The position numbers were made by a program, and so were the translations under genes. This document shows positions 1 to 7,950 of a DNA stretch of 26,503 nucleotides, in pieces. Where the stretch lies: the NCBI GenBank assembly GCA_001839685.1, contig MLAK01001225.1:1-26503 (forward strand), given 5' to 3'. The DNA is from Tritrichomonas foetus. Taxonomy: Eukaryota; Parabasalia; Tritrichomonadida; Tritrichomonadidae. Each line of letters opens with the position of its first letter. Position 1 is the stretch's first letter. The notes beneath the pieces were generated by a model. The model ran no database searches, was not told the origin of the DNA, and saw nothing but the letters and a program-made list of their open reading frames with translations.

Positions 1-142
1 GTGTCAGTGGTAGGACAAAGGTTTATGGGATGGTCCCACAAAATCTTTGGGGGACCATTTTGTAAACCGTGGTAGTGTCAGTGGTAGGACAAAGGTTTAT
101 GGGATGGTCCCACAAAATCTTTGGGGGACCATTTTGTAAACC
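1..142. repeat. 74-bp tandem repeat, two copies, hairpin-forming
   Basis: A 74-bp unit starting GTGTCAGTGGTAGGAC occurs at 1-74 and again at 75-142. The first 68 bases are identical, and the second copy then diverges into unrelated sequence. Each unit contains an inverted repeat. In copy 2, AAAGGTTTA (91-99) pairs with TAAACCTTT (137-145), and nested inside it TGGTCCC (105-111) pairs with GGGACCA (125-131). The window begins exactly at a unit start, so more copies may lie to the left. The nested inverted repeats suggest a mobile-element end or MITE-like satellite, but no partner end was found in the window. Confidence 0.85.
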
Positions 143-260
143 TTTCATATAGGAGGAACTCTATTATTAATTTTTGCCTGAAAGAAAAAAAACACAACAA
201 ATTCAATCAATTTATAATCTGTTTTTATCCTTAAATTTGTAAAAATAATTCTATCGCTGA

Positions 261-1213
261 TGCTCTAAGCAGTATCCCCATTTTCCAAAATTCCTATATA
301 TTCCAAGTATATATTCTGACTACCTAGTATTATTCATTGAAAAGAGGAAGCAATTAGAACAAATTGATAAAATGATTAAAATCATTCATAATGATGATAT
401 TGATGGATTTATTAACTAATCTCCAAGGATTTAGAATTTTCGATTCATAGAAGATATATATTGGCTTCTTTTGATATTTTACTTCGCCTCGTAGATGTTG
501 TCCATGTAAAAATAATCGAAGTAAATTTTTTTTCCAAGAGAAACTAATACTTTTGGATTATTCAATGTTATATGGCTCTATTAAAATATTTAAATATATG
601 TGAATTAACAAAGCACCATATTATAAACGCAAATAATTATGCAATTCTGAAAATATGTATTTCTCAATGAATCAATTTTGAAAATGATTTTGAAACGTCA
701 ATAATATATCATAATTATAAATTCACTACTCACTTTGAAGATTTAAATCATATTTCTTATGCAGTTGACAATGCATATTTCCAAAATAATCGAACAGTTT
801 ATTGTATGGAATAATCATCAATTGAACAATTTTTGGAAATAATTTAATATAGAACCATTTACCAGCAGAGATATTTTTCAAGCTTATTGGACTTATTCTT
901 TATGGATTTATCTCCTCTATATGTCTGCTTGCTAGTGTGGTATCCTCCAAAAAATCATCAAGAAAATTGGATTGAATTGTGAATAATCAAATCATGAGGT
1001 GACAAATCACTCCTTACTGAATGCCCAACATGTTATTTTCAACTAAAAGTAAATATATTTACTTATTATTTCAACACCTCTAGTGCAGATAAATTATGAT
1101 GCTTTTTCATTCTTGAAAAATTCATTTTGTTTGATGAGAATAATTCTGAATTTAGGTATTTTTTGACTTCTTTTAATAATATTCCATAACTCATTGAACA
1201 TAATAAGAACTAG
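261..1213 (+). pseudogene. Decayed trichomonad ankyrin/DUF3447-family gene
   Basis: No intact gene exists here, but protein-like text can be read across three frames. From 261 the frame runs through SDYLVLFIEKRKQLEQIDK and DDIDGFI to a stop near 418. From 532 the next frame reads LLDYSMLYGSIKIFKYM before a TGA. From 605 the third frame reads NNYAILKICIS, FETSIIYHNYKF and LNHISYAVDNAYF. The order (eKrk..idk.i..Ih.ddid.fI, then YGSIkiFKY, then AI..I, then ETSIIYH) is what I know from trichomonad DUF3447/ankyrin proteins. The third frame continues to 1213 with stops at 812, 845, 980, 995, 1097 and 1187. The part after about 830 (including GDKSLLTECPTCYFQLK) is coding-like but I do not recognise it. 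No ankyrin-repeat tail is visible, so the copy appears truncated, frameshifted and dead. Confidence 0.65.
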
Positions 1214-1438
1214 AGTTTTTTACAGGGTAATCTAGGATAAAAATATGTCAAAATTCATTCAACAAAAATATTTATTAATTTGATTTTAGTCACTTGTGTG
1301 GAATAATTAAATGACAAAATAGAATATCAATGACCCATAACAATAATGGAATTTTTTTCCGATTTTTGTTTCGAAAATTTAATGAAATTTTATACGGCCA
1401 TTTTTAAATTGAAATAATGAGGAATTGAAATCAACCAT

Positions 1439-1463
1439 TCACGCAATCCACTTTTTCCCAAAA
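1439..1463 (+). repeat. Left terminal inverted repeat
   Basis: This 25-base end starts TCACGCAATCCAC and continues CTTTTTCCCAAAA. It matches the reverse complement of 4503-4527 at 24 of 25 positions; the only difference is the seventh base (A here, G in the right copy). Confidence 0.85.
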
Positions 1464-1475
1464 TTCCCAAAAATT

Positions 1476-1521
1476 TTTCCCAAAAATTCTCAGAGCCAAA
1501 CCAGAAAATATTTTTGGGAAA
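1476..1521. repeat. Subterminal perfect 12-bp inverted repeat and TTCCCA cluster
   Basis: TTTCCCAAAAAT at 1476-1487 pairs perfectly with ATTTTTGGGAAA at 1510-1521 across a 22-base loop. With the copies at about 1455 and 1465, this makes at least three direct and one inverted TTCCCA motif within 70 bases of the left end. Such arrays are typical binding sites for transposon-encoded proteins, but binding here is inference. Confidence 0.7.
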
Positions 1522-1936
1522 GTGAGTAAGCCATTTCTCTATATACATATTAGAGTTCCTATATAAGGAAATTTAAGATTCCACCATCATTTTGAAATTT
1601 GATGAAATAATTTCATTTTTTATATTTTCTCAAATTTCACGAATATGATTAATTTTAACAGTATTTATGTCTATTGTAATGGAATTTGATGGTTTTTCCT
1701 TTTGACCCAATATAATCATTTTTTCATTTCATGTGATACTATCGAAAAAGTTACTTATTATGCTATTAAAATGTTTTGTACCTCTTTTTATCAACAATTA
1801 GGAGGGAAAAAAAAAACAAATAGAATAATTATTAATATGTAGTATTGTTATCGTTGTTTATTTTCATATTTATATATCAATATATATAAATAATGATTCA
1901 GATTTAGAATATTATATCCCAAGAAATTTTCCTTAT
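1522..1936. other. Spacer between left end and accessory gene
   Basis: This AT-rich stretch inside the element lies between the subterminal repeats and the 3' end of the minus-strand gene. It has homopolymer runs and no open frame that I would call a gene. Confidence 0.6.
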
Positions 1937-2713
1937 TTACGAATCCATGTTTTCTTCTTCAATTACATGTTTTGTAAATATTTGTTCTACTATTTCGTAA
2001 ATTATATCTGTGTGAAGTTCAGTTGTTCGGCGCCTAGGCGCTAAATGTGTCTCAATAGTAAACATTACCGAATTAAGAGCGAGTAACAATTCTTCGTATT
2101 TTTTCCAAACAGATATTTTTCTTGTAGGTTTTTGTGGTTGAGCTTGAGGCAGAGAAGTGACATGAAAATCCATATTTTCTTTGACTTCTGTTATCTGAGT
2201 TTTTACTTTTCTTTCATTGATTTTTGTTTCCAATATGAGTTTCTTAGGGGAACTATTTCCCGAAATGTGCTGAACATCTAAAATTTGATTTAGAATTTGG
2301 GAGAGTTCATCTCCTAGTCTTGATCCTTTTTTCCCGTTTAAGAGCCTGTCAGATACGTTTTCAGGGAGAGTTGCTATTAACAACTCATAGTTACTAGTAA
2401 GGGTTTGATGAAGATGGGTATAAGTCGAGACAAACCCGTTATTGTCTACAATGGCCCACACTAAAAATTTTGTTGGGTGTAAAACAGGAATTTTAGAGCG
2501 AACAAATTCATAAAAGGTTTGTAATGATGCACATGCTTGTCGAGGAGCAACAATCTCGATACTAGTTGTTTTTTTAGTTGATACAAGACATGAGTTTTTT
2601 TTAGTAGAATATTTGAGAATTGAAGCAGTTTGTATAGGAATAGTAAAAAATTCAGCATTTGATTGTACATCCTCAACAGGAACCACATCAATAGACAGCC
2701 AATGTTCAGACAT
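1937..2713 (-). CDS. Unrecognised 258-residue protein carried by the transposon
   Basis: I do not recognise this protein. The open frame extends to a TTG at 2722, but the first ATG is at 2713 (MSEHWLSIDVVP...), and an initiator-like TCATTG lies ten bases before it. The protein is soluble-looking, with no signal peptide or membrane span. A beta-rich N-terminal half is followed by a charged linker (residues about 150-195, KKLILETKINERKVKTQ, then proline-rich PQAQPQKPTRK). The C-terminal half is helical (KKYEELLLALNSVMFTIE) and includes a basic APRRR patch. The stop codon lies in TAAATAA, fitting the trichomonad TAAA polyadenylation signal. It is divergent from the transposase and lies inside the terminal repeats, so it is probably a transposon accessory or DNA-binding protein or captured cargo. 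The frame is intact and has a better base mix than its surroundings, suggesting selection. Confidence 0.75.
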   Translation of the reverse strand: MSEHWLSIDVVPVEDVQSNAEFFTIPIQTASILKYSTKKNSCLVSTKKTTSIEIVAPRQACASLQTFYEFVRSKIPVLHPTKFLVWAIVDNNGFVSTYTHLHQTLTSNYELLIATLPENVSDRLLNGKKGSRLGDELSQILNQILDVQHISGNSSPKKLILETKINERKVKTQITEVKENMDFHVTSLPQAQPQKPTRKISVWKKYEELLLALNSVMFTIETHLAPRRRTTELHTDIIYEIVEQIFTKHVIEEENMDS

Positions 2714-3258
2714 AGATAACAATGAAATGAAATGTTCATATTGAATTTATTTCTATGAAATTGAAAGCATTCAATAAAAGTATTTCGACACAATAAAGTT
2801 ATTTCTTCATTGTGTGCTTAATTATTGCATCAATCTAATAATTCATTTTATTTATCAGTTACTTAATCCATTTTTTAAATATGATATCATATAAGTTTAA
2901 TCAGAACAAAGATAAATTAAGTATTAATTTTTTATTTGAAAATGGTTGAAAGTAATACATAGTTGTAAACGACTTTTTTTCAGATATTATTTTTTTTTAT
3001 TTTTAGAAAAATTCTAAGAAATTGAAGCATCAAGAAAAGATAAAGAAAGTATTCAAAAGAAAATGGTTAAATAGAAAGTAGTTTTCGAGTAATTAATGGA
3101 ATAAGATATCTTCCTCTACTTTTTGAGTGTGTATCCATAATTACTCATTCAGTTTTTCTTCTATATCTCTTTCGGCATCAATATTTCATGTAATATATCA
3201 ACCAATAAGGTGAAAATAGGTAAGTTTAATTTTCTGTTTCATTCAATTTTCAAAAACA
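2714..3258. promoter_or_regulatory. Divergent intergenic region between the two transposon genes
   Basis: About 545 bases separate the accessory gene from the transposase frame and must hold both promoters. On the minus strand TCATTTCATTG ends about ten bases before the 2713 start. On the plus strand TTTCATTCAATTTT (from about 3238) lies about 18 bases before the TTG at 3259. Both resemble the trichomonad initiator TCA+1-Y-(T/A). The rest is very AT-rich and no other gene is visible. Confidence 0.5.
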
Positions 3259-4089
3259 TTGAAAAAAAGACAGTTCATTTCACCATTTGGTCTCATGATA
3301 AAGGCATTGGTTACTGACTTCTTTAAATCACCTCATCCAGGAGTTCACAAAAAACAACTATATCAGCAATTTCTAGAGATGCATCATGATGTTACAATAT
3401 CATATTCATATTTTTGCGAAGTAGCTAAAACAGTTACTTCAAAAAGGACTATTCGAACTGGAGCAGCAGACTGTAATATTAAAAAACTATCAGCAATATT
3501 AATAGAAAGATCAATTTTGAAAATTAATTATAAAAATACTTTCTCAATTGATGAAAAGCCCTTCATTCCCAAAAAATTCAATTTAAAATCAATGTACGTG
3601 CCAAAGAATTATAAAGGTGGGATATACAAGCCTATATTTCATTCATGCAACCTTCCACCTTTATATATCATTGTAATGATAAACCGTTATGGTATCATTT
3701 CCTATGCCACTAGTTATGAACCTTTCAATACATTAACATTTAATTGTTTTTTAATGAACAACATTGAGCTTTTTGGTCGAAATTCCGAGCGGAAATATTT
3801 TTTGTTTGATAATGCCACCTTCCATAAACTTATGGATGAAACTAAAGATTTAGCAGCGACCAAAAATATTTCTTTCACATATACTTCTCCTAACTCCTGT
3901 TTCCTTGATCCAATTGAAGAAGTTTTTTCAATAATAAATGAAATATTCATCAAAAAGTACTATGCAAAGATATTGAATGAAAAGAAAATTGCTCCATTGA
4001 ATAAAGAAACCATGAAACAAATGATTTGCGAATCAATTGAAGAAGCTAGTCGAAACTTTACTATATTTTATCACAGAGCTTGCCTTTAG
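3259..4089 (+). CDS. DDE transposase, IS630/Tc1/mariner superfamily
   Basis: This enzyme would cut the element's ends and insert it elsewhere. Counting from the TTG at 3259 (276 codons), residues about 1-75 form a helix-turn-helix-like DNA-binding part (KKQLYQQFLEMHHDVTISYSYF). The catalytic triad is visible: D98 in FSIDEKPF, D184 in FLFDNATFHK, and E220 in the C-terminal FLDPIEEVFS block, with 35 residues between the second Asp and the Glu. The SPNS..LDPIE block is the Tc1/mariner/IS630 signature (usually LNPIE). There is no ATG at 3259; the sequence is ACATTGAAAAAAAG, one base from ATG. The first true ATG is at 3295 (264 residues), which cuts off KKRQFISPFGL. Either the 3295 start is used or the original start has been lost. 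Otherwise the frame is intact. Confidence 0.85.
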   Translation: MKKRQFISPFGLMIKALVTDFFKSPHPGVHKKQLYQQFLEMHHDVTISYSYFCEVAKTVTSKRTIRTGAADCNIKKLSAILIERSILKINYKNTFSIDEKPFIPKKFNLKSMYVPKNYKGGIYKPIFHSCNLPPLYIIVMINRYGIISYATSYEPFNTLTFNCFLMNNIELFGRNSERKYFLFDNATFHKLMDETKDLAATKNISFTYTSPNSCFLDPIEEVFSIINEIFIKKYYAKILNEKKIAPLNKETMKQMICESIEEASRNFTIFYHRACL

Positions 4090-4502
4090 AGATTGAAATC
4101 AAAAATCAACTTTTTGAATAAAACTGCTATTTCTCAAAATAAAATTATCTTGAATTGTTCTTTGTAATTTTCCATAATTTTTATATTTATCTCTTATATT
4201 TTTTACTTTATATAAATATATTGAAAATTCTTGATAAATTGTTTTTTCAAAAATCCATTAGGTAATTATCCAAATAAAATTCCTTTGTTTCATAATTTTA
4301 GATCACCATTATATTTAAAATACATTTTTCCCAAGTTTTGACACACTGAAACAAAATTCCCAGAAAAAACCAAAATGATATTTTTTATTCGGATCAAAAA
4401 ATTTAAAAATCGGAGCGAGACATAGATCATTATGACATCCCAAAAAAATCTCAGAAGATGTATTAATTACAGCTATTTTTATCCATTTTTTTAATTTTGG
4501 AG
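4090..4502. other. Right subterminal region of the transposon
   Basis: There is no gene. It holds TTTTTCCCAAG (4325-4335), AAATTCCCAG (about 4353) and ATCCCAAAAAAATCTCAGA (4437-4455). The last nearly matches TCCCAAAAATTCTCAGA near the left end (1478-1494), making a subterminal repeat in direct rather than inverted orientation. Confidence 0.6.
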
Positions 4503-4527
4503 TTTTGGGAAAAAGTGGATCGCGTGA
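4503..4527 (-). repeat. Right terminal inverted repeat
   Basis: The plus strand reads TTTTGGGAAAAAGTGG and then ATCGCGTGA, the mirror of the left end with one mismatch. Immediately outside is TTGAACTAAAA. Confidence 0.85.
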
Positions 4528-4618
4528 TTGAACTAAAATTTCTGTATTAGTTATAGGTCAAATACCATAGGTCAATAATATAAATCATACGAATTTTTGA
4601 TAAGGATGGTCTTCAACA

Positions 4619-4621
4619 TCA
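4619..4621 (+). promoter_or_regulatory. TCA initiator-like motif before LSG1
   Basis: The sequence CTTCAACATCAAAGATG places TCA four bases before the ATG at 4625. Trichomonad initiators (TCA+1) lie close to start codons. Here the base after the A is another A rather than the consensus pyrimidine, so the assignment is tentative. Confidence 0.3.
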
Positions 4622-4624
4622 AAG

Positions 4625-6169
4625 ATGCCTCCAAAGAAGAACAGCAAGGGCAAGAAGAATAGTGGCGGTTTTGGTGCCGCTCTCATCAACTCAAAGACAA
4701 AGAAAAGGCAAAAAGTCGGAGAAGGAAACCACGGACCTACCAAATACAGTTTCCCTGATACAGAAGTCGCCCTCGAAGACCGCCTCCGCTCTATGACAGA
4801 CGACTATACGCTTGGCGACTTTGTGACAGATGCTGAATTGAACGGAAAGACTTTTGAAGCCATCCGCGGAAATATCCGAATAGTCGACCGCCAACAGCTT
4901 ACTAAGGAGGCCTTCGAATCCCTCCATCGCACGCCTGAACAGATCGAAGCAGAAGATCGTTTAAAGTCCAGGCTGATTATTCCAAGACGGCCATATTGGG
5001 ATGAAAACACGACACCTGAGGAGCTCCACGAAAAAGAAACATCAGAGATCCTCGAATGGCGTCGAGCTTTGTCCGTCCTCGAAGAATCAGATAATATCGT
5101 CTTATCGCCATTCGAAAAAAATCCAGAAGTATGGAAGGAACTCTGGCGTGTTTTAGAACGCTCGCAAGTTGCAATTTACATCGTCGATTCCAGAGATCCT
5201 CTCGCTTTCTTTTCGCACGATTTCATCAAATATATGAACGAATTAGATTTACCAGTTCTCCTTGCTTTAAACAAGGCGGACTTGGTTCCACAGCCGATTA
5301 GAGACGAATGGGCCCAGTATTTTCAAGCATTACAGACAGATTTGGGATTCTCATTCAAATTCGAATTCGTTTCAACTCTCAAAACAAAAACCGATAACGC
5401 ATTAACACCCAAAGAGCTTGTACTGAAAGGCAAGACCCTCGCAAAGGGCCCAGGCCGTGACGGAAAAGTGACAATAGGATTTGTCGGATTCCCGAACGTC
5501 GGAAAGTCTTCGATGTTAAACAGCGCAGTTGGAAGAATATGCGTTAGATCCAGCATGACTCCAGGAAAGACCAAGCATTTGCAAACAATCAACATGGAAG
5601 AAGATGGAATAACCGTTTGTGACTGTCCCGGTTTAGTCTTTCCACTTTTTCAGCAGTCTCGCGCAGCGATGATTTGCAATGGCGTGCTGAGCATTGATCA
5701 AATGACCGACTGGCTCGGGCCTTGTCAAATTTTGTGTCAGAAAATCCCTTCTGAGGCATTGAATGCCCTCTATTCAACGAGGATGCCCCCTCCTTACTGT
5801 AACGCACATGACTTCTTGCAAAATATTGCGAAAATTAAAGGATTTACAACAGCTAGAGCTAATCCTGATGAAGCGCGTGCTGCAAGACTAGTTCTGAAGG
5901 ACTACGTTGCAGGAAAACTCATTCACTGTGAGCTGCCACCAGGTGTGCGTCTGAAGCCAGATGAAGTACCTGTTGAGAAAAATGATAATGATGAGAATGA
6001 TATGATGGATCAAGTGTTGAATGCACCAGAGAGACCAGTCGGTGACGTGCCAGCAATGGAAGAGGTGATGGCACGAACACCAGTGATGCCTGTGCAACAG
6101 GAGAAGAAGCCTGTGGTTACATCTAACCCGAAGAGAAGGGGTGTTGTTAGAATTGCAACTTTTGAATAA
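4625..6169 (+). CDS. LSG1: Large-subunit GTPase LSG1 (60S ribosome maturation)
   Basis: LSG1 is a cytoplasmic, circularly permuted GTPase that frees the export adaptor NMD3 from late pre-60S ribosomes. The 514-residue protein has the permuted motif order: NKAD (G4) at residues 216-219, then GFPNVGKSS (G1) at 288-296, then DCPG (G3) at 333-336. Family hallmarks are a lysine-rich N-terminus followed by FGAALIN, the block RRPYWDENTTPEELHEKE, LEWRR, and FEKNPEVWKELWRVLERS just before the GTPase domain. The C-terminus ends in a basic tail, SNPKRRGVVR. The length is somewhat shorter than the roughly 640-residue yeast or human proteins. The codons are GC-richer than the surroundings, as expected for a well-expressed housekeeping gene. 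The stop sits in GAATAAAATAAAG. The Lsg1 assignment is preferred over Nog2 or Nug1 because of the WDENTTPEEL and EVWKELWRVLERS blocks. Confidence 0.93.
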   Translation: MPPKKNSKGKKNSGGFGAALINSKTKKRQKVGEGNHGPTKYSFPDTEVALEDRLRSMTDDYTLGDFVTDAELNGKTFEAIRGNIRIVDRQQLTKEAFESLHRTPEQIEAEDRLKSRLIIPRRPYWDENTTPEELHEKETSEILEWRRALSVLEESDNIVLSPFEKNPEVWKELWRVLERSQVAIYIVDSRDPLAFFSHDFIKYMNELDLPVLLALNKADLVPQPIRDEWAQYFQALQTDLGFSFKFEFVSTLKTKTDNALTPKELVLKGKTLAKGPGRDGKVTIGFVGFPNVGKSSMLNSAVGRICVRSSMTPGKTKHLQTINMEEDGITVCDCPGLVFPLFQQSRAAMICNGVLSIDQMTDWLGPCQILCQKIPSEALNALYSTRMPPPYCNAHDFLQNIAKIKGFTTARANPDEARAARLVLKDYVAGKLIHCELPPGVRLKPDEVPVEKNDNDENDMMDQVLNAPERPVGDVPAMEEVMARTPVMPVQQEKKPVVTSNPKRRGVVRIATFE

Positions 6170-6307
6170 AATAAAGATTTTTTCATAATTTAATCCAGAT
6201 ATAGACTTATGTAGATTTATATATTATTTACACGAAATAACAAGTAGGGAATCAAAAGATAAACGTAGTGTAACACCTCTTTGAAACGGTATATTTCGTG
6301 CGAAGCT

Positions 6308-6342
6308 TCAGCTGTGAGATCGATTTTTCTTTCCACAGCTGA
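6308..6342. repeat. 9-bp perfect inverted repeat
   Basis: TCAGCTGTG (6308-6316) pairs with CACAGCTGA (6334-6342) over a 17-base loop. It lies 140 bases past the LSG1 stop in an unusually GC-rich pocket of the spacer. It could be part of a structured RNA, but no known RNA family is recognised. Confidence 0.6.
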
Positions 6343-6605
6343 TAAAGCATCAAATCGTAATAAAGTTTACAAAACTAGTTTCTTTTGAATATGAAAAATG
6401 TTTTTGAATGAAAAGAATGAATCAGCACTTCCAACAAGGTTCTGCTATTGGAACAGACTAATCTAAAGCGCAAAACAGTATTTAAAAAACACCTTAAAAA
6501 CGACATGAAGGCTATGATACTCAATCTAATATCTCTGTCTAGGAAATTCAATTTGTGTTTGATTCATTGACTTCTTGATTTCATCAAATTATAAGTTGTA
6601 TACAG

Positions 6606-6645
6606 TTGATTCTCTCATTCAATTGATTCTCTCATTCAATTGATT
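6606..6645 (+). repeat. 17-bp direct tandem repeat
   Basis: TTGATTCTCTCATTCAA is repeated exactly at 6606-6622 and 6623-6639 and followed by a partial third TTGATT. It is probably a replication-slippage microsatellite. Confidence 0.9.
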
Positions 6646-6876
6646 TTACCAGACTATTTATCAACTAAAATGATGATGTTATTTTCTCATTTCCTGTGGT
6701 ATTCAATCCAACATTTTGTCATAGGAAAGCCACTTTGTGCTTGATTCAGCATTCTTCAAGAGGAAGCCTAAAGGATAAAAAAGAAATCAAGAGTGAAGGG
6801 AAAAAGTGATTTTTTTAAGCAGATGGATTTGACTATATTACTTGGCCGAAGCTATCTTCGTTTTCTATGTTTTATT

Positions 6877-7509
6877 TCAATCCTTGTGTAAAACTTGGGA
6901 GATCTTTGGAAGGGATCCTTCAGTTGCGAGCTGGAGCCTTCCTTCGAAGGAGTTGTCCACTCTGATAGTCTGTTTCTCGTTTACGACGATGCAGCCACCA
7001 ATTGACGAATCTGGAAGGAATTCTGATTCATCCAATTGAACTGAATATCCTAATTGCGAAAATTCTCCGTTCAAATTTTGAATACATTTCTTAGCGACAC
7101 TTACGTCTTTTTGAATGACGTGAATGCGAACCTCCTTTTCGGATAATGTTTTAACGCCTTGGAGGATCAATTTCTGAAGGGTTGCTTCGTAATCGGATGA
7201 ATCGTGCAACTTTTGAAGCTTGGAACGAGTTCCGTTTTGTGCCTTTTCGATGATTTTTTGTTGCGATTGAAGAACCAAAATGCGCTGTTCATTCTTGGTC
7301 ACTGAGTATTGAATTTTGGCCTGGCGGTCAATCTCGTTTTTCTGAAGTTCGTAATCGTTGTTAAGTTTGGCGTATGAGGCGTTGATAAGATTGTTAAAAT
7401 CGTGGTTGTACTGCTCGCGAGCTTCAAAATCGATTTCTTCGGCACGAAGGCGGGCTTGGTAGAGGGCGAAAATTTCTCCTTTCTGTGTGGATGTGCGTGA
7501 TTCAGCCAT
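6877..7509 (-). CDS. VMA4: V-type proton ATPase subunit E
   Basis: Subunit E is a peripheral-stalk component that links the catalytic V1 head to the membrane-bound V0 ring of the proton pump acidifying endosomes and lysosomes. The 210-residue protein begins at an ATG. It has a long charged helix over residues about 15-100 (LRAEEIDFEAREQYNHDFN, KNEIDRQAKIQYS), as expected for the stalk helix. The C-terminal globular domain carries the family block FLPDSSIGGCIVVNEKQTIRVDNSFEGRL followed by LPKISQVL (residues about 163-207). Its length is close to the usual 220-230 residues. The codons are relatively GC-rich like LSG1, which it faces tail to tail. TCTCAACAATG places a TCAA motif three bases before the start. 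AATAAA occurs right after the stop. Confidence 0.92.
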   Translation of the reverse strand: MAESRTSTQKGEIFALYQARLRAEEIDFEAREQYNHDFNNLINASYAKLNNDYELQKNEIDRQAKIQYSVTKNEQRILVLQSQQKIIEKAQNGTRSKLQKLHDSSDYEATLQKLILQGVKTLSEKEVRIHVIQKDVSVAKKCIQNLNGEFSQLGYSVQLDESEFLPDSSIGGCIVVNEKQTIRVDNSFEGRLQLATEGSLPKISQVLHKD

Positions 7510-7665
7510 TGTTGAGATTGTGCTGAAAAATTCAGAAATTATGAAGAACTATCGGTTTGACTGAAAAAATATCGTTCGATTTGACATTTCTGCCAGTCTT
7601 TATTTCTTTCGAATTTTTTTACAAGATATCAAACTTTTTAACTATTTTATATTTCACAGCTTTAA

Positions 7666-7950
7666 ACTTTTCAATGCTTCCTCAAAGAATACATGGAGCT
7701 CAATGATTTCATGAAATTATTAGCTACTTTTCTGAACTTACAAGTACCAGAAAATAAAATGAAGCATTTCTCAATGTATTTTACTCATATACAGCTTCTC
7801 TTCTCAATATATTGTTCAAACAACAATCAAGAACTAATTAGTTTCACATCATATTCGCTTTTGACCTTTATTTCACCTTTTAACAACATCAAATTTCTCC
7901 TGACGATTGTTTCTTTATTAATAGATCAAAAATTATCACTATTCTGCTAA
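7666..7950 (+). pseudogene. Possible relic reading frame, weakly DENN-like
   Basis: An open frame of about 95 codons runs from after a stop at 7663 to TAA at 7948. It has an ATG at 7693 (MELNDFMKLLATFLNL...). The hydrophobic pattern HIQLLFSIYCSN..ELISFTSYSLLTFISPF loosely recalls the part of a DENN domain reading LLFSall..riiftSsslslL..L.PF, but the expected conserved tail is missing. There is no clear initiator. It may be a fragment of a decayed gene or a chance frame; treat the family suggestion as a guess. Confidence 0.25.

Larger units (their letters stand above)
1439..4527. mobile_element. Two-gene DNA transposon with 25-bp terminal inverted repeats
   Basis: The segment is bounded by 1439-1463, beginning TCACGCAATCCACTTTTTCC, and by 4503-4527, whose reverse complement begins TCACGCGATCCACTTTTTCC. 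The two 25-mers differ at one base. Between them lie a DDE transposase (+) and a divergent unknown gene (-), with about 580 bp between their ATG starts. Each end also has a subterminal array of TTCCCA motifs. A TA target duplication, expected for the Tc1/mariner superfamily, is not obvious: the right end has TA six bases outside the repeat (4534-4535), but the left flank ATCAACCAT has no counterpart. The exact termini are therefore uncertain by several bases. The 3.1-kb length is large for this superfamily, whose members usually carry one gene. Confidence 0.75.
6170..6876. other. Intergenic spacer with a small hairpin and a short tandem repeat
   Basis: The two flanking genes converge on this 700-bp gap. 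Apart from the listed hairpin (6308-6342) and 17-bp repeat (6606-6645), I see AT-rich spacer. Two loosely similar segments, each with TTTGTG(T/C)TTGATTCA, lie near 6550 and 6733. No gene is recognised. Confidence 0.6.

Noticed and set aside
605..1213. TGA read as an amino acid (variant genetic code) in the third pseudogene frame
   Set aside because: Intact genes here end in TGA (for example the cyclase and V-ATPase E), TAA stops and frameshifts are also present, and decay explains the pattern.
4534..4535. TA target-site duplication at the transposon's right end
   Set aside because: The left flank has no TA at the matching distance, so a TA duplication cannot be claimed.
4691..6097. Six minus-strand open frames of 65-90 codons antisense to LSG1
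   Set aside because: They are shadows of the conserved plus-strand LSG1 reading frame and show no family features.
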